The notes beneath the pieces are model-generated. The model did not search any database. It was given only the letters and a program-made list of their open reading frames with translations, and was not told the DNA's origin. A stretch of DNA of 64,000 bases from Gaiellasilicea sp033857955 (lineage in GTDB: Bacteria; Actinomycetota; Thermoleophilia; Gaiellales; Gaiellaceae), in NCBI GenBank assembly GCA_033857955.1, contig JAWVCW010000022.1, positions 1-64,000 of the forward strand, written 5' to 3'. The position numbers were made by a program, and so were the translations under genes. This document shows positions 24,551-34,168 of this stretch, piece after piece. How positions within the stretch are numbered: the first letter of the stretch is position 1; the number at the start of each line of letters is the position of its first letter.

Positions 24551-26140
24551 GTGTCTTCCGCTGCACAAGCGCTCCCGCGTCAGGAGCTCGTCCTCGACCG
24601 CTATCGCCCGTTGCGGCCACTGGGGAGCGGTGGATCGGGCTCCGTCTGGCTTGCGCGCGACGAGCGAACCGGGCTCGAGGTCGCGCTGAAGATCATCGCG
24701 CGCGAGGGCAAAGCGGCACATCGCGCCGAACGCGAGGCCGAGGCGGCGTCGCGCCTGCGGCACGAGCGCTGCCTGCGCGCGTACGGCTTCGGCTCTGATT
24801 CCGGCCACGTCTACATCGCCTACGAGTACGTCGGTGGCCGCACGCTGCGCGAGGCGATGCGCTCCGGAGAGCTGCGCGACGGCCAGGCGGTCGAGGCGGC
24901 CGCCCAGATCCTCGACGGGCTCGCACACGCGCACGGACGCGGCATCGTCCACCGCGACGTCAAGCCCTCGAACGTGCTGCTGGCCGAGGGCGACGGCATC
25001 TCGGTGCGCCTGCTCGACTTCGGGCTCGCGCAGTTCGACGAGGCGGAGACGCTGACCGCGGTCGGTGACGTGCCGGGCACGCTCGCGTACATCTCGCCGG
25101 AGCGCCTGCGCGGGGAGGAGGCCTGCCCTGCCAGCGACATCTGGGGCGTCGGGATCCTGCTCTGGGAGGCGCTCGCCGGCAAGCACCCGTTCTGGGGCGT
25201 GCCGTTGCAGCGGATGGCTGGATCGATCGAGACGGGAGCACCGTCGCTCCTGGCCGAGCGGCCGGATCTGCCCAACCGGCTTCTCAGTGCGATCGGTCAC
25301 GCGCTCGCGAACGACCCGGGGAAGCGGCCGTCGGCGGCCGCACTTGCCAAGGAGCTTCGCAGCGCGCTCGGCGAGCGCCGGCGCGTCCCCCAGAGAGTGC
25401 ACGTCGACATCACGCGCGACTCGCTCGCCGCGCGAGGGCTGCCGGCGGCCGCGGCGTCAGCAGCCACGCTCGCCGGAGCGACGATGCTGCCCTTCTTCCC
25501 CGGCTTCTGGGCGCCCGCATTCGCGCTTGCGGCCGGGGCTCTCGCCCTTCGCGTCCCTCGCGCCGGCCTTGCGCTGGCGCTGGCCGCGCCGGTGTTGCCG
25601 CTCGGAAACGTCGCGCTCGGGCTCGCGCTCCTCTACAGCGCGATCGCGCTCGGCTGGCTCGCGCTTTCGTGGGGAGACGCTCGTGCCGGGCTCACGTTCC
25701 TGGCCGGCCCGCTGCTCGCCGCCTTCGGGCTGATCGCGCTCGTGCCGCTCGCCGTGCAGCCGGTTCGAGGCCATGTCCGCCGCGGAGCGCAGGCGGTCGC
25801 GGCAGTCGCCGCGGCGGCACTCGTCGCCGGGCTTCGGGGAACGGAGCTCCCGTTCGGGCAGGGCACTCCCAAAGAGCTCGACGTTGCCGGAGCGGAGAGT
25901 GTGGTGCAGGCAACGATTGCCGTCGCCGCCTCCGTCCCGGCAGCCCTCCCGCTCGGCGCCCTCGCCCTCGCCGCCATTGCTGTCGCAGTCCCGTACGCCC
26001 GCACGCCGTGGCGCATCGCCGGCCTCGGGGCAGGAGCGCTCGCTGTCACCGTTCTCGCCGTGCCGACAGCGCCGGCGTTGCCGCTTGTTATCGCCATCTG
26101 GCTCACATGCCTCGGTCTCGGCCTTAGAGCCGAGCATTAG
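24551..26140 (+). CDS. Ser/Thr protein kinase with polytopic membrane C-terminus
   Basis: 529 residues from GTG 24551; GTG 24467 is an alternative. The kinase domain (about 15-275) has the P-loop LGSGGSGSVW, VALKII, IVHRDVKPSN, LDFGLAQ and GTLAYISPERL, so it should be active. From about residue 295 to the end there are roughly eight to nine hydrophobic segments with few polar residues, unlike PknA or PknB, which have a single helix. It is followed 33 nt later by fhaA and seems to be the first gene of the cluster. The membrane domain may sense a lipid or membrane state; that is conjecture. Confidence 0.88.
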   Translation: MSSAAQALPRQELVLDRYRPLRPLGSGGSGSVWLARDERTGLEVALKIIAREGKAAHRAEREAEAASRLRHERCLRAYGFGSDSGHVYIAYEYVGGRTLREAMRSGELRDGQAVEAAAQILDGLAHAHGRGIVHRDVKPSNVLLAEGDGISVRLLDFGLAQFDEAETLTAVGDVPGTLAYISPERLRGEEACPASDIWGVGILLWEALAGKHPFWGVPLQRMAGSIETGAPSLLAERPDLPNRLLSAIGHALANDPGKRPSAAALAKELRSALGERRRVPQRVHVDITRDSLAARGLPAAAASAATLAGATMLPFFPGFWAPAFALAAGALALRVPRAGLALALAAPVLPLGNVALGLALLYSAIALGWLALSWGDARAGLTFLAGPLLAAFGLIALVPLAVQPVRGHVRRGAQAVAAVAAAALVAGLRGTELPFGQGTPKELDVAGAESVVQATIAVAASVPAALPLGALALAAIAVAVPYARTPWRIAGLGAGALAVTVLAVPTAPALPLVIAIWLTCLGLGLRAEH

Positions 26141-26173
26141 AGTTCCGCGCGGGGGGAACCCCTCCGTGTCCGC

Positions 26174-26956
26174 ATGAGTGTCCTCCGCAGCATCGAACAG
26201 AAGATCGAAGGCCTCTTCGAGGGGATGTTCGGCCGTGCCTTCCGGACGCACGTGCAGCCGGTCGAGCTCGCACGCAAGCTGGCGAAGGAGATGGACGAGC
26301 ACCGGACGATCTCGGTCTCGCGCGTGTATGTGCCGAACGAGTACTCGGTCTACCTGTCCGAGGCCGACCGAGAGCAGTTCACCGGCTACGAGGGCTCCCT
26401 GATCGGGGAGCTGCAGGACTACCTCGTCGAGCATGCCCGGCGCGAGAGCTACGCGATGCTGACGGCGCCGAACGTGCTGATGAAGACGGATGCCGATCTC
26501 TCGATCGGCGAGTTCGGGATTGCGACACGGATGGTGCAGCCCGAAGGCAAGCGCGGCCCGCAGCTCGACGAGCCCGCCGCCCAGGTCGAGCCGGGCGCGA
26601 CGATGATCTACAAGGCGAAGCCGCCGCAGCCGACCGAGGCCGCCTCTGCGGCCGAGCTGGGGCTGCCGGAGGACGCGTTCTCGCTCACGATGAACGGGCG
26701 GAGCTACGCGATCGAGGGCGCCAAGGCCGTGCTCGGCCGCTCGAAGGACTGCGACGTGCAGGTCCAGGACGCGAACGTCTCGCGCAGGCACGCCGAGCTG
26801 CGCCGCGAGGGATCGACGTGGTGGCTCGTCGACCTGGACTCGACGAACGGGACCGAGCTGAACGGCAAGCGCGTGCAGCGGGCCAAGCTCTCGGAGGGCG
26901 ACACGATCACGCTCGGCGCCACGGAGCTCGTGTTCGGGAAGACGGGCAGCCCGTGA
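26174..26956 (+). CDS. fhaA: FHA-domain protein FhaA
   Basis: 260 residues: DUF3662 domain at about 1-120 (SIEQKIEGLFEGMFGRAF, ELARKLAKEMDEH), a variable linker, and an FHA domain at about 170-258 (LGRSKDCDVQVQDANVSRRHAEL, then DLDSTNGTELNG). FhaA binds phosphothreonine on kinase targets and, in mycobacteria, affects lipid II flippase control and polar growth. GTGA overlap with fhaB. Confidence 0.93.
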   Translation: MSVLRSIEQKIEGLFEGMFGRAFRTHVQPVELARKLAKEMDEHRTISVSRVYVPNEYSVYLSEADREQFTGYEGSLIGELQDYLVEHARRESYAMLTAPNVLMKTDADLSIGEFGIATRMVQPEGKRGPQLDEPAAQVEPGATMIYKAKPPQPTEAASAAELGLPEDAFSLTMNGRSYAIEGAKAVLGRSKDCDVQVQDANVSRRHAELRREGSTWWLVDLDSTNGTELNGKRVQRAKLSEGDTITLGATELVFGKTGSP

Positions 26957-27441
26957 ACATCGCTGTCGACGAGGCGTTGCTTGCGCTGAAGATCGCCTTC
27001 ATCGTCCTGCTCTACCTCTTCATCTGGCGGATCGTGCGCAGTGCGAGCCGCGACTTCCGCACGGCCCCGGGCATGCAGTCGGCGCAGGAGAGCGTGCTCA
27101 TGCGGCCCACAAACGCGACGAGCCTCGGCCTCGCGTCTGTGACCCGCGCCAGGTTGATCGTGATCAAGAGCCCCGCGCTCGACGCCGGCGAGGAGGTGCC
27201 GGTCGACTCGCTCCCGGTGGCGATCGGCCGTGGCGGCCAGAACGAGATCCCGCTCGACGGCGACGAGTTCGCCTCCGCTCAGCATGCGCGCTTCGAGTCG
27301 AAGCGCGACGGTCTCTGGGTCGAGGACATCGGCTCGACGAACGGCACCTTCGTCAACGGCGCGCGGGTCACGACGCCGCGGCGATTGTCGAAGGGCGACG
27401 TGGTGCGCGTCGGCCAGACCGATTTCCGGGTGGACGTTTGA
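26953..27441 (+). CDS. fhaB: FHA-domain protein FhaB
   Basis: 162 residues: one N-terminal membrane helix (LKIAFIVLLYLFIWRIV) and an FHA domain (IGRGGQNEIPLDGDEFASAQHARFE, GSTNGTFVNGARV). FhaB is the usual partner of RodA/FtsW and penicillin-binding proteins in this cluster and reads threonine phosphorylation by the kinases. GTG start overlaps the fhaA stop by 4 nt, and its own stop overlaps the phosphatase start. Confidence 0.93.
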   Translation: MNIAVDEALLALKIAFIVLLYLFIWRIVRSASRDFRTAPGMQSAQESVLMRPTNATSLGLASVTRARLIVIKSPALDAGEEVPVDSLPVAIGRGGQNEIPLDGDEFASAQHARFESKRDGLWVEDIGSTNGTFVNGARVTTPRRLSKGDVVRVGQTDFRVDV

Positions 27442-28418
27442 TGGTGGGCCGCTCTGCAGTCGTCTCCGACACCGGCCGGCGCCGGCTGCGAAACGAGGAC
27501 GCTTTCGTCTGCGCGCCGCCGCTCTTCGCCGTCGCCGACGGGATGGGCGGGGCTCAGGCCGGTGAGGTGGCCTCCGGGTTGGCGGCCGCGGTACTCGAAG
27601 AGGGCGCGGGCGACGAGCGCGGCGAAGCCCGGGTCGCGTCGCTCATCCAGGAGGCCAACCGCCGCGTCTTCCAGCGCTCGAACGAGGACGCGGCCACATC
27701 CGGAATGGGCACGACGATGACCGTGGCGCTCCTGGACAGCTCGGGCGGCACGATCGCCTTCGGCCACGTCGGCGACTCACGCGCCTACCGCGTCCGTGAG
27801 GGCCGCCTCGAGCAGCTGACGGACGACCACTCCCTCGTCGGCGAGCTGGTTCGCAGCGGCAAGCTCTCGCCCGAGGAGGCGGAGTCACACCCGCAGCGCT
27901 CGGTGATCACCCGGGCGCTCGGCACCGAGCCGGACGTCGACGTCGACACGTTCACGGTCGAGGCCCGCCCCGACGACCTCTACCTCCTCTGCTCGGACGG
28001 GCTGACGGACATGGTCTCTGCGGACGAGATCTTCTCCCTGCTCGATGGGAGTGACGATCTCGAGGTGGCGGCGCGCGCGCTGATCGAGGCGGCGAACGCC
28101 GGCGGTGGCGAGGACAACATCACCGTCGTGCTCTTCCAGATCGGAGCGGCGGGCGAGGTCGAGCACACGGCGCAGATGCCCGCGGCGGTGGAGCCCGAGG
28201 CAGTCGAGGACGACGAGGACACGCTCTCGGGCCTCGATCCCGTCCCGGTCGTCGACACGGCGGTGATCCCGGCGGCCATGGTGGAGGAGCACCTGCAGCG
28301 AGTGGAGGCGCAACAGCCGAGCCGTCCGAAGCCGCGACGCCGGGTCTTCCCGCTCGTACTGCTCCTCGTCCTGATCGTCGCGCTCGTCGTGCTCGCCGCC
28401 TGGGGGCTCTCGCGCTGA
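27441..28418 (+). CDS. pstP: PP2C-type Ser/Thr phosphatase PstP
   Basis: 325 residues. PP2C motifs with metal-binding Asp: VSDTGRRRLRNEDAF, VADGMGGAQAG, FGHVGDSRAYRVR, LLCSDGLTDMV and GGGEDNITVVL. A linker from about 240 to 295 leads to one C-terminal membrane helix (VFPLVLLLVLIVALVVLAAWG). It reverses phosphorylation by the kinases encoded on both sides. ATG 27441 is used; TTG 27438 is an alternative in the same frame. Confidence 0.95.
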   Translation: MVGRSAVVSDTGRRRLRNEDAFVCAPPLFAVADGMGGAQAGEVASGLAAAVLEEGAGDERGEARVASLIQEANRRVFQRSNEDAATSGMGTTMTVALLDSSGGTIAFGHVGDSRAYRVREGRLEQLTDDHSLVGELVRSGKLSPEEAESHPQRSVITRALGTEPDVDVDTFTVEARPDDLYLLCSDGLTDMVSADEIFSLLDGSDDLEVAARALIEAANAGGGEDNITVVLFQIGAAGEVEHTAQMPAAVEPEAVEDDEDTLSGLDPVPVVDTAVIPAAMVEEHLQRVEAQQPSRPKPRRRVFPLVLLLVLIVALVVLAAWGLSR

Positions 28419-28435
28419 GCCTCCGAAACCGTGAG

Positions 28436-29728
28436 TTGCTGAATCTGATCGCCGTGGGCCTCCTCACGGCGATCGGCTTTGCAAGCGTGTACATCGCCCG
28501 CTCGTCGCTCGTCGACTCGGGCTCGCTCACCTACGCGGGCATCTTCTTCGCGCTCTACCTCACCGCGCACCTCGTGGCGCGCTACACGGTGCCCTGGGCG
28601 GATCCGGTCCTGCTGCCGCTCGCAGCGCTGCTGTCCGCGATCGGGGTGACCATGATCTACCGGCTCAACCCCGACGACGCGTTCCGGCAGAGCCTGTGGG
28701 TGGTGATCGGCGTCGGGCTCTTCGCGCTCACGCTCATCCTGCTGCGCCGCGACTTCCGCGAGCTCGAGTCGTACAAGTACCTGTTCGGGATCGGGTCGAT
28801 CCTCCTGATGATGTTGCCCGCGCTTCCGGGCGTCGGGCAGACGATCAACGGCGCTCGCCTCTGGGTGAAGGTGGGCTCGTTCCAATTCCAGCCCGGCGAG
28901 CTCGCCAAGATCTTCCTCATCGTCTTCCTGGCCGGCTACCTGCGCGACAAGCGCGAGGTGCTCGCGCAGGGGCGGCTGAAGGACTTCGGGCCACTGCTCG
29001 TGATCTGGGGCGCCGCGATGCTCGTGCTCGTGCAGACGAACGATCTCGGAAGCGCACTGCTCCAGTTCGGGATCTTCCTCGCGATGCTCTACGTCGCGAC
29101 CGGGCGCGCCGCCTACGCCGCCGCCGGCCTCGTGCTCTTCCTCGGCGGTTCGGCTCTGGTCTACCAGTACGTCGGCCACATCCGGGACCGCGTCACGATC
29201 TGGCTCAACCCGTGGACTGAGGATCCCGTCTTCTGCGCGCAGACCGGGGGCCTCGCGCTCCGGCAGGACTGCGGCTCGTTCCAGCTCGTGAAGAGCCTCT
29301 ATTCGATCGGCAACGGGGGCTTCGGAGGAACCGGGCTCGGCAAGGGGACGTTCACGACGACGGCCGGTGACCCGATCATCCCGTACCTCAACACGGACTT
29401 CATCTACTCCGCAATCGCGCAGGAGCTCGGCCTCGTCGGCGCCGCTGGGCTGCTGCTCGTCTTCATGCTCTTCGTCGCGCGCGGGTTCCGCGTCGCGCTC
29501 CAGGCCGGGGACGGCTTCTCGAAGCTGCTCGCCGCCGGGCTCACGTTCGGCTTCGCGCTGCAGACCTTCATCATCGTCGGAGGCGTCCTGCGCGTGATTC
29601 CGCTGACGGGAATCACGCTCCCGCTCGTCTCCTACGGCGGCTCCAGCGTCGTCGCGAACTTCATCCTGCTCGCGCTGCTCCTGCTCGTCTCCAACCGCGC
29701 GAACGCGCAGGCCAGGGGGGTGTCGTGA
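28436..29728 (+). CDS. rodA: RodA/FtsW-family peptidoglycan glycosyltransferase
   Basis: 430 residues, about ten membrane segments. SEDS motifs: NGARLWVKVGSFQFQPGELAK, QTNDLGSALLQFG with the catalytic Asp, and PLTGITLPLVSYGGSS. It polymerises glycan strands from lipid II with its partner transpeptidase PbpA, encoded next. TTG 28436 is the annotated start. The frame continues upstream as LRNRELLNL from a CTG, and that longer form resembles homologues, so the N-terminus may be about seven residues longer. Confidence 0.94.
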   Translation: MLNLIAVGLLTAIGFASVYIARSSLVDSGSLTYAGIFFALYLTAHLVARYTVPWADPVLLPLAALLSAIGVTMIYRLNPDDAFRQSLWVVIGVGLFALTLILLRRDFRELESYKYLFGIGSILLMMLPALPGVGQTINGARLWVKVGSFQFQPGELAKIFLIVFLAGYLRDKREVLAQGRLKDFGPLLVIWGAAMLVLVQTNDLGSALLQFGIFLAMLYVATGRAAYAAAGLVLFLGGSALVYQYVGHIRDRVTIWLNPWTEDPVFCAQTGGLALRQDCGSFQLVKSLYSIGNGGFGGTGLGKGTFTTTAGDPIIPYLNTDFIYSAIAQELGLVGAAGLLLVFMLFVARGFRVALQAGDGFSKLLAAGLTFGFALQTFIIVGGVLRVIPLTGITLPLVSYGGSSVVANFILLALLLLVSNRANAQARGVS

Positions 29729-31197
29729 ACAGGCAGATCACGCGGCTCGCCCTGACAGGCGTCGGCCTGATCGTCGCGCTCGTCGTCGCCACCACCTACT
29801 GGCAGGCGTGGGCCGCCGGCGATCTCGCCGACCGCCAGGACAACCAGATCGAGCGCGTCGCGCAGTTCACGATCGAGCGCGGGGACATCAGGTCGCGGGG
29901 CTTCAACTTCGCCATCAACCGGGCGAAGAAGGTCGGCGGGCGGACCCTGTACTTCCGCGAGTACCCGCAGCGCGGGCTCGCGGCCCACGTGCACGGCTAC
30001 TCGACCCAGTCGCGCTTCCGCACCGGGCTCGAGCGGTCGATGAACGACTACCTGACGGGCCAGAACGCGAACCTCTCGACCGTTCTCGACACGACGCTCG
30101 ACCGGCTCAAGGGGGCGACGATCAAGGGCAACGACCTCGTGCTCACGCTCGACCCGAAAGGCCAGCGTGCCGCGCTCAACGCCCTCGGAAGCCGCTGCGG
30201 CGCCGTTGTCGTGCTCGAGGTGTCCACCGGCAAGGTGCTCGCGATGGCGTCGTCCCCGACCTACGACCCGAATCTCGTCGAGGGGCACTTCGACCGTGTG
30301 ACGGGTGTGCGCGCCGACTGCAAGCGCCCGGATGCGCTCCTCAACCGCGCAACCGCCGGCCTCTACGCGCCCGGGTCGACGTTCAAGGTGCTGACCGCCT
30401 CCGCCGCGATCGACTCGGGCCGGTTCAAGCCCACTTCGAGCTTCGTCGACCCCGGCTACTGCGAGGTCTACGGGAAGCGGGTCAACAACTACGACACCTC
30501 GCGGCCGTTCGGCCGCCTCGACCTCGCGACGGCGCTGAAGTACTCGGTCAACTCGGTCTTCTGCAACATCGGCAAGGAGCTGGGCGCAAAGGTGCTCGTC
30601 GACTACGCAAAGCGCTTCGGCTTCTACTCGACGCCGCCGCTCGAAACTCCGTCGAACGAGCGCGCGCCGAGTGGCCTCTACCAGGGGACGAAGCTCTTCG
30701 ATCCGAAGGAGGACACAGACGTCGATCCCGGCCGGTTCGCATTCGGCCAGGAGCGCCTGCTCGTGACACCGCTGCAGATGGCGATGCTCGCAGCGACGAT
30801 CGCGAACAACGGCGTCGTCATGCGCCCCTACGTCGTCGAGCGCATCGTCGCTCCCGACGGCTCGACCGTCGTGCGCACGAAGAAGGAGTCTCTCGGCCGG
30901 GCGATCAAGCCCGAGACAGCCCAGGAGGTGGCGACGATGATGAAGACCGTCGTCGAGGGCGGTACCGGCACAGCCGCGCAGATCCCGGGCGTCACGGTCG
31001 GCGGCAAGACGGGCACTGCGGAGACCGGCATCGCAGGCCTGAACACGACCTGGTTCATCAGCTTCGCCGGCCGCAACCGGCCTGACATCGCCATTGCGGT
31101 CGTCGTCGAGCAGCAGAACTCGACCGGCGGCGAGACGGCAGCCCCGGTCGCCCGCGAGGTCTTGCAGGCGCTCTTGGGGGTGAAGGCGAACTCCTAA
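29725..31197 (+). CDS. pbpA: Penicillin-binding protein (class B transpeptidase) PbpA
   Basis: 490 residues: an N-terminal membrane helix (LALTGVGLIVALVVATTYW), a short dimerisation domain, and a transpeptidase domain. The three active-site motifs are STFK (in LYAPGSTFKVLTA), SVN (KYSVNSVFCN) and KTGTAE. It crosslinks peptidoglycan outside the membrane as partner of RodA. GTG start overlapping the rodA stop by 4 nt supports a fixed stoichiometry. The class and order match actinobacterial pbpA. Confidence 0.95.
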   Translation: MNRQITRLALTGVGLIVALVVATTYWQAWAAGDLADRQDNQIERVAQFTIERGDIRSRGFNFAINRAKKVGGRTLYFREYPQRGLAAHVHGYSTQSRFRTGLERSMNDYLTGQNANLSTVLDTTLDRLKGATIKGNDLVLTLDPKGQRAALNALGSRCGAVVVLEVSTGKVLAMASSPTYDPNLVEGHFDRVTGVRADCKRPDALLNRATAGLYAPGSTFKVLTASAAIDSGRFKPTSSFVDPGYCEVYGKRVNNYDTSRPFGRLDLATALKYSVNSVFCNIGKELGAKVLVDYAKRFGFYSTPPLETPSNERAPSGLYQGTKLFDPKEDTDVDPGRFAFGQERLLVTPLQMAMLAATIANNGVVMRPYVVERIVAPDGSTVVRTKKESLGRAIKPETAQEVATMMKTVVEGGTGTAAQIPGVTVGGKTGTAETGIAGLNTTWFISFAGRNRPDIAIAVVVEQQNSTGGETAAPVAREVLQALLGVKANS

Positions 31198-31208
31198 CCT
31201 GAACCGCT

Positions 31209-33137
31209 ATGGCCGCAGGCGATCCCCTCATCGACACGCTCTTCGACGGGCGCTATCTGATCATCCGGAAGCTGGGCTCGGGTGGGATGGCGAACGTCTA
31301 TCTCGCGGCGGACCAGGAGCTCGGCCGGCGGGTGGCGATCAAGATCCTCGACGACCGCCACGCCCGCGATGAGCAGTTCGTGGAGCGCTTCCGCCGCGAG
31401 GCGCAGAACGCCGCCGGGCTGTCGCATCCGAGCATCGTCTCGATCTACGACCGCGGCGACTCGGAAGGGACGTACTACATCGCGATGGAGCACGTCGAGG
31501 GGCGGACCCTCAAGGAGCTGCTCGTCGCCCGCGGCCCCTCGCCGCTGGGGATCGCGATCGACTACACGCGCCAGATCCTGTCGGCGCTCCGCTTCGCCCA
31601 CCGGAACGGGATCGTCCACCGGGACATCAAGCCGCACAACGTGATCGTGGACGGCGAGGGACGGGTGAAGGTGATGGACTTCGGCATCGCGCGCGCCGGC
31701 GCAGCGAGCCAGATGACCGAGGCCGGGTCGATCATCGGCACGGCGCAGTACCTCTCGCCCGAGCAGGCCCGGGGCGCCCCGGTCGACCAGACCTCCGACC
31801 TCTACTCGACCGGGATCGTGCTCTACGAGCTGCTCACGGGCTCGGTGCCGTTCACCGGCGAGACACCGGTCGAGATCGCGATGAAGCACCTCTCGCAGGC
31901 GCCCGTCGCCCCCTCTGCCCACCGGCCCGAGGTGCCGCGCGACCTCGACTACGTCGTCCTGCGGGCGCTCGCGAAGGATCCCGGCGACCGCTACCACTCG
32001 GCGGAGGAGATGGACTCCGACCTGGAGCGGATCGCGCGCGGGATCGGCGTCTCCGCCGAGACGGCCGAGGCGGCGACCTCGGTGCTCTCGCGGACAGACC
32101 CCGGCGAGTCGCCGACGACAGTCGGCCCCGCCGCGGCCACGAGCACGACCTACACGCCAGGCCGCTACTACGAGTACGACGAGCCGCCGCGGCGGCGCGC
32201 GTTCTGGCCGTGGCTGCTCGCGCTCGTGCTGATCGCGGGCGGCCTCGTCGGCGGCTGGTTCGCCTACGAGGCGCTGCAGGATCAGCTCACCGCGGCGAAG
32301 CCGGTCGCCGTGCCCGACGTCAAGGGCGTGCCTGAGCGTCTTGCTGTCGCCAACATCCGCGAAGCGGGGCTGAAGGAGCTGGTCGAGCGTCATGACAACG
32401 CCGACGTGAAGGAAGGCGTCGTCTACGAGCAGGACCCGCAGCCGGGCGACAAGACGGATCGCGGCAACTTCGTCACGATCATCGTCTCGACCGGGCCCAG
32501 GAAGGTCGACGTGCCGAACGTGGTCGGCCAGAGCAGGGACCAGGCCGTCTCGGAGCTCGTGAGCGCCGGGCTGAAGGCCAACGTGGTTCCGATCAACTCC
32601 CTCCAGCCTGTCAACACGGTGCTCGCGACCGCTCCGAAGGCGGGCACGCAGTTGATCGAGGGCTCAACCGTGCGCGTCAACGTCTCGAAGGGGCCGAAGC
32701 CGATCCCGGTTCCGAACGTGATCGGGACCGCGTTCGAGACCGCCCAGTCCCAGCTCCAGGGCATCGGCTTCGGCGTCGCACGCGAGGATGTGGACGACCC
32801 CGCGCCTGCCGGAACCGTCGTCGGGCAGAATCCGTCCGCCGGTACGCAGCAGAGCAAGGGCTCCGTCGTCACTCTCCAGGTATCGAGCGGCCCGCAGACC
32901 TCCCAGGTCCCGGACGTCACGAGCCAGACCGAGGCGGACGCGCTCGCGCAGCTGCAGCAGTCAGGGTTCCAGGCGCAGGTGGTCGAGGAGATCGTCAACG
33001 ATCAGTTCAACGACGGGAAAGTGCTCTCGCAGGACCCCGAGGGCGGCACCGACGCCGAGCAGGGCACGACAGTGGTGATCGTGGTCGGCCGCTTCGAGCA
33101 ATCGACCGACACCACCACGACGACGACCATTCCGTGA
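31209..33137 (+). CDS. pknB: PASTA-domain Ser/Thr kinase PknB
   Basis: 642 residues. Kinase domain about 12-275: LGSGGMANVYLA, VAIKIL, IVHRDIKPHN, MDFGIARAG, IIGTAQYLSPEQARG. One membrane helix at about 335-355. Four PASTA repeats outside, each starting with a Val-Pro-Asp/Asn-Val sequence, bind muropeptides or lipid II, and a threonine-rich tail ends the protein. It is the main sensor of cell-wall precursors in actinobacteria and phosphorylates targets read by FhaA and FhaB. Only 11 nt separate it from pbpA. Confidence 0.97.
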   Translation: MAAGDPLIDTLFDGRYLIIRKLGSGGMANVYLAADQELGRRVAIKILDDRHARDEQFVERFRREAQNAAGLSHPSIVSIYDRGDSEGTYYIAMEHVEGRTLKELLVARGPSPLGIAIDYTRQILSALRFAHRNGIVHRDIKPHNVIVDGEGRVKVMDFGIARAGAASQMTEAGSIIGTAQYLSPEQARGAPVDQTSDLYSTGIVLYELLTGSVPFTGETPVEIAMKHLSQAPVAPSAHRPEVPRDLDYVVLRALAKDPGDRYHSAEEMDSDLERIARGIGVSAETAEAATSVLSRTDPGESPTTVGPAAATSTTYTPGRYYEYDEPPRRRAFWPWLLALVLIAGGLVGGWFAYEALQDQLTAAKPVAVPDVKGVPERLAVANIREAGLKELVERHDNADVKEGVVYEQDPQPGDKTDRGNFVTIIVSTGPRKVDVPNVVGQSRDQAVSELVSAGLKANVVPINSLQPVNTVLATAPKAGTQLIEGSTVRVNVSKGPKPIPVPNVIGTAFETAQSQLQGIGFGVAREDVDDPAPAGTVVGQNPSAGTQQSKGSVVTLQVSSGPQTSQVPDVTSQTEADALAQLQQSGFQAQVVEEIVNDQFNDGKVLSQDPEGGTDAEQGTTVVIVVGRFEQSTDTTTTTTIP

Positions 33138-34168
33138 CCGACCGGATCAGAGTCGCCATCGTCGCCGGTGGGCGCTCCAGCGAGCACGAGATCTCACTCG
33201 CCTCGGCCCGCTCGGTCCTGGAGGCGCTCGATCCGGAGCGGTACGAGACGACGACGATCGCGATCGGCCGGGACGGCCGCTGGACGCTCGGGTCGGGCCA
33301 GGAGCAGGGCGCGCTCGACGGAGAAAGTGTTCCTGTAACACAAAGTCTCCCCGTTCTCGCGGACTCGAAGCCCGCGGCAGCGATCGGCTCGGTCGACGTC
33401 GTCCTGCCGATCCTGCACGGCCCCTTCGGCGAGGACGGCACCGTGCAGGGCTTGCTGGAGCTCGCGAACGTGCCCTACGTCGGGGCCGGCGTCGCGGCCT
33501 CGGCGCTCTGCATGGACAAGGACCTGTTCAAGGCCGTGCTCCGCGATCGCGGCATTCCGGTCGCCCGGAACGCCACCCTTCGGCTCGGCGACGAGATCGT
33601 GAATCCCTTCGGCTATCCGGTCTTCGTCAAGCCGGCTCGGCTCGGCTCGTCAGTCGGGATCTCGAAGGCCCACGACGAGGCGGAGCTGGAGGAGGCGGTC
33701 GCGCTCGCACGCCGGCACGACGAGAAGGTGCTCGTCGAGGAGTTCGTCGCCGGAACCGAGGTGGAGTGCGGGGTGCTCGGCAACCTGAGTCCGGCACCGG
33801 TCGCGTCAGTCGTCGGCGAGATCGTCCCGCTCGGCGAGTGGTACGACTACGCGGCGAAATACGACACCGGCGGCTCCGACATCATCGTCCCGGCCCGGAT
33901 CCCGGACGAGATCGCAGCTCGGGTCCAGGAGCTCGCCGTGGACTCGTTCATCGCGACCGAGTGCGAGGGGATGGCCCGGGTCGACTTCTTCGTGCGCGAG
34001 AACGGGGAGGTGATCGTAAACGAGATCAACACGATCCCCGGCTTCACCGCCACGAGCGTCTACGCGCGGCTGTTCGAAGCATCCGGTATCCCGTACGCGG
34101 AGCTGCTCGACCGCCTGATCCAGCTCGCGCTCGAGCGGCACGAGCGGCGCTCAAGCCTGCAGTACTAG
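33134..34168 (+). CDS. ddl: D-alanine-D-alanine ligase
   Basis: 344 residues. ATP-grasp motifs: VAGGRSSEHEISLASA, LHGPFGEDGTVQG, YVGAGVAASALCMDK, FVKPARLGSSVGISK and EINTIPGFTATS. It makes the D-Ala-D-Ala end of peptidoglycan stem peptides. GTG start overlaps the pknB stop by 4 nt, which joins precursor supply to the wall-sensing kinase in one operon; this linkage is less common than the rest of the cluster. Its last 18 nt overlap the converging cyclase gene. Confidence 0.96.
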   Translation: MTDRIRVAIVAGGRSSEHEISLASARSVLEALDPERYETTTIAIGRDGRWTLGSGQEQGALDGESVPVTQSLPVLADSKPAAAIGSVDVVLPILHGPFGEDGTVQGLLELANVPYVGAGVAASALCMDKDLFKAVLRDRGIPVARNATLRLGDEIVNPFGYPVFVKPARLGSSVGISKAHDEAELEEAVALARRHDEKVLVEEFVAGTEVECGVLGNLSPAPVASVVGEIVPLGEWYDYAAKYDTGGSDIIVPARIPDEIAARVQELAVDSFIATECEGMARVDFFVRENGEVIVNEINTIPGFTATSVYARLFEASGIPYAELLDRLIQLALERHERRSSLQY

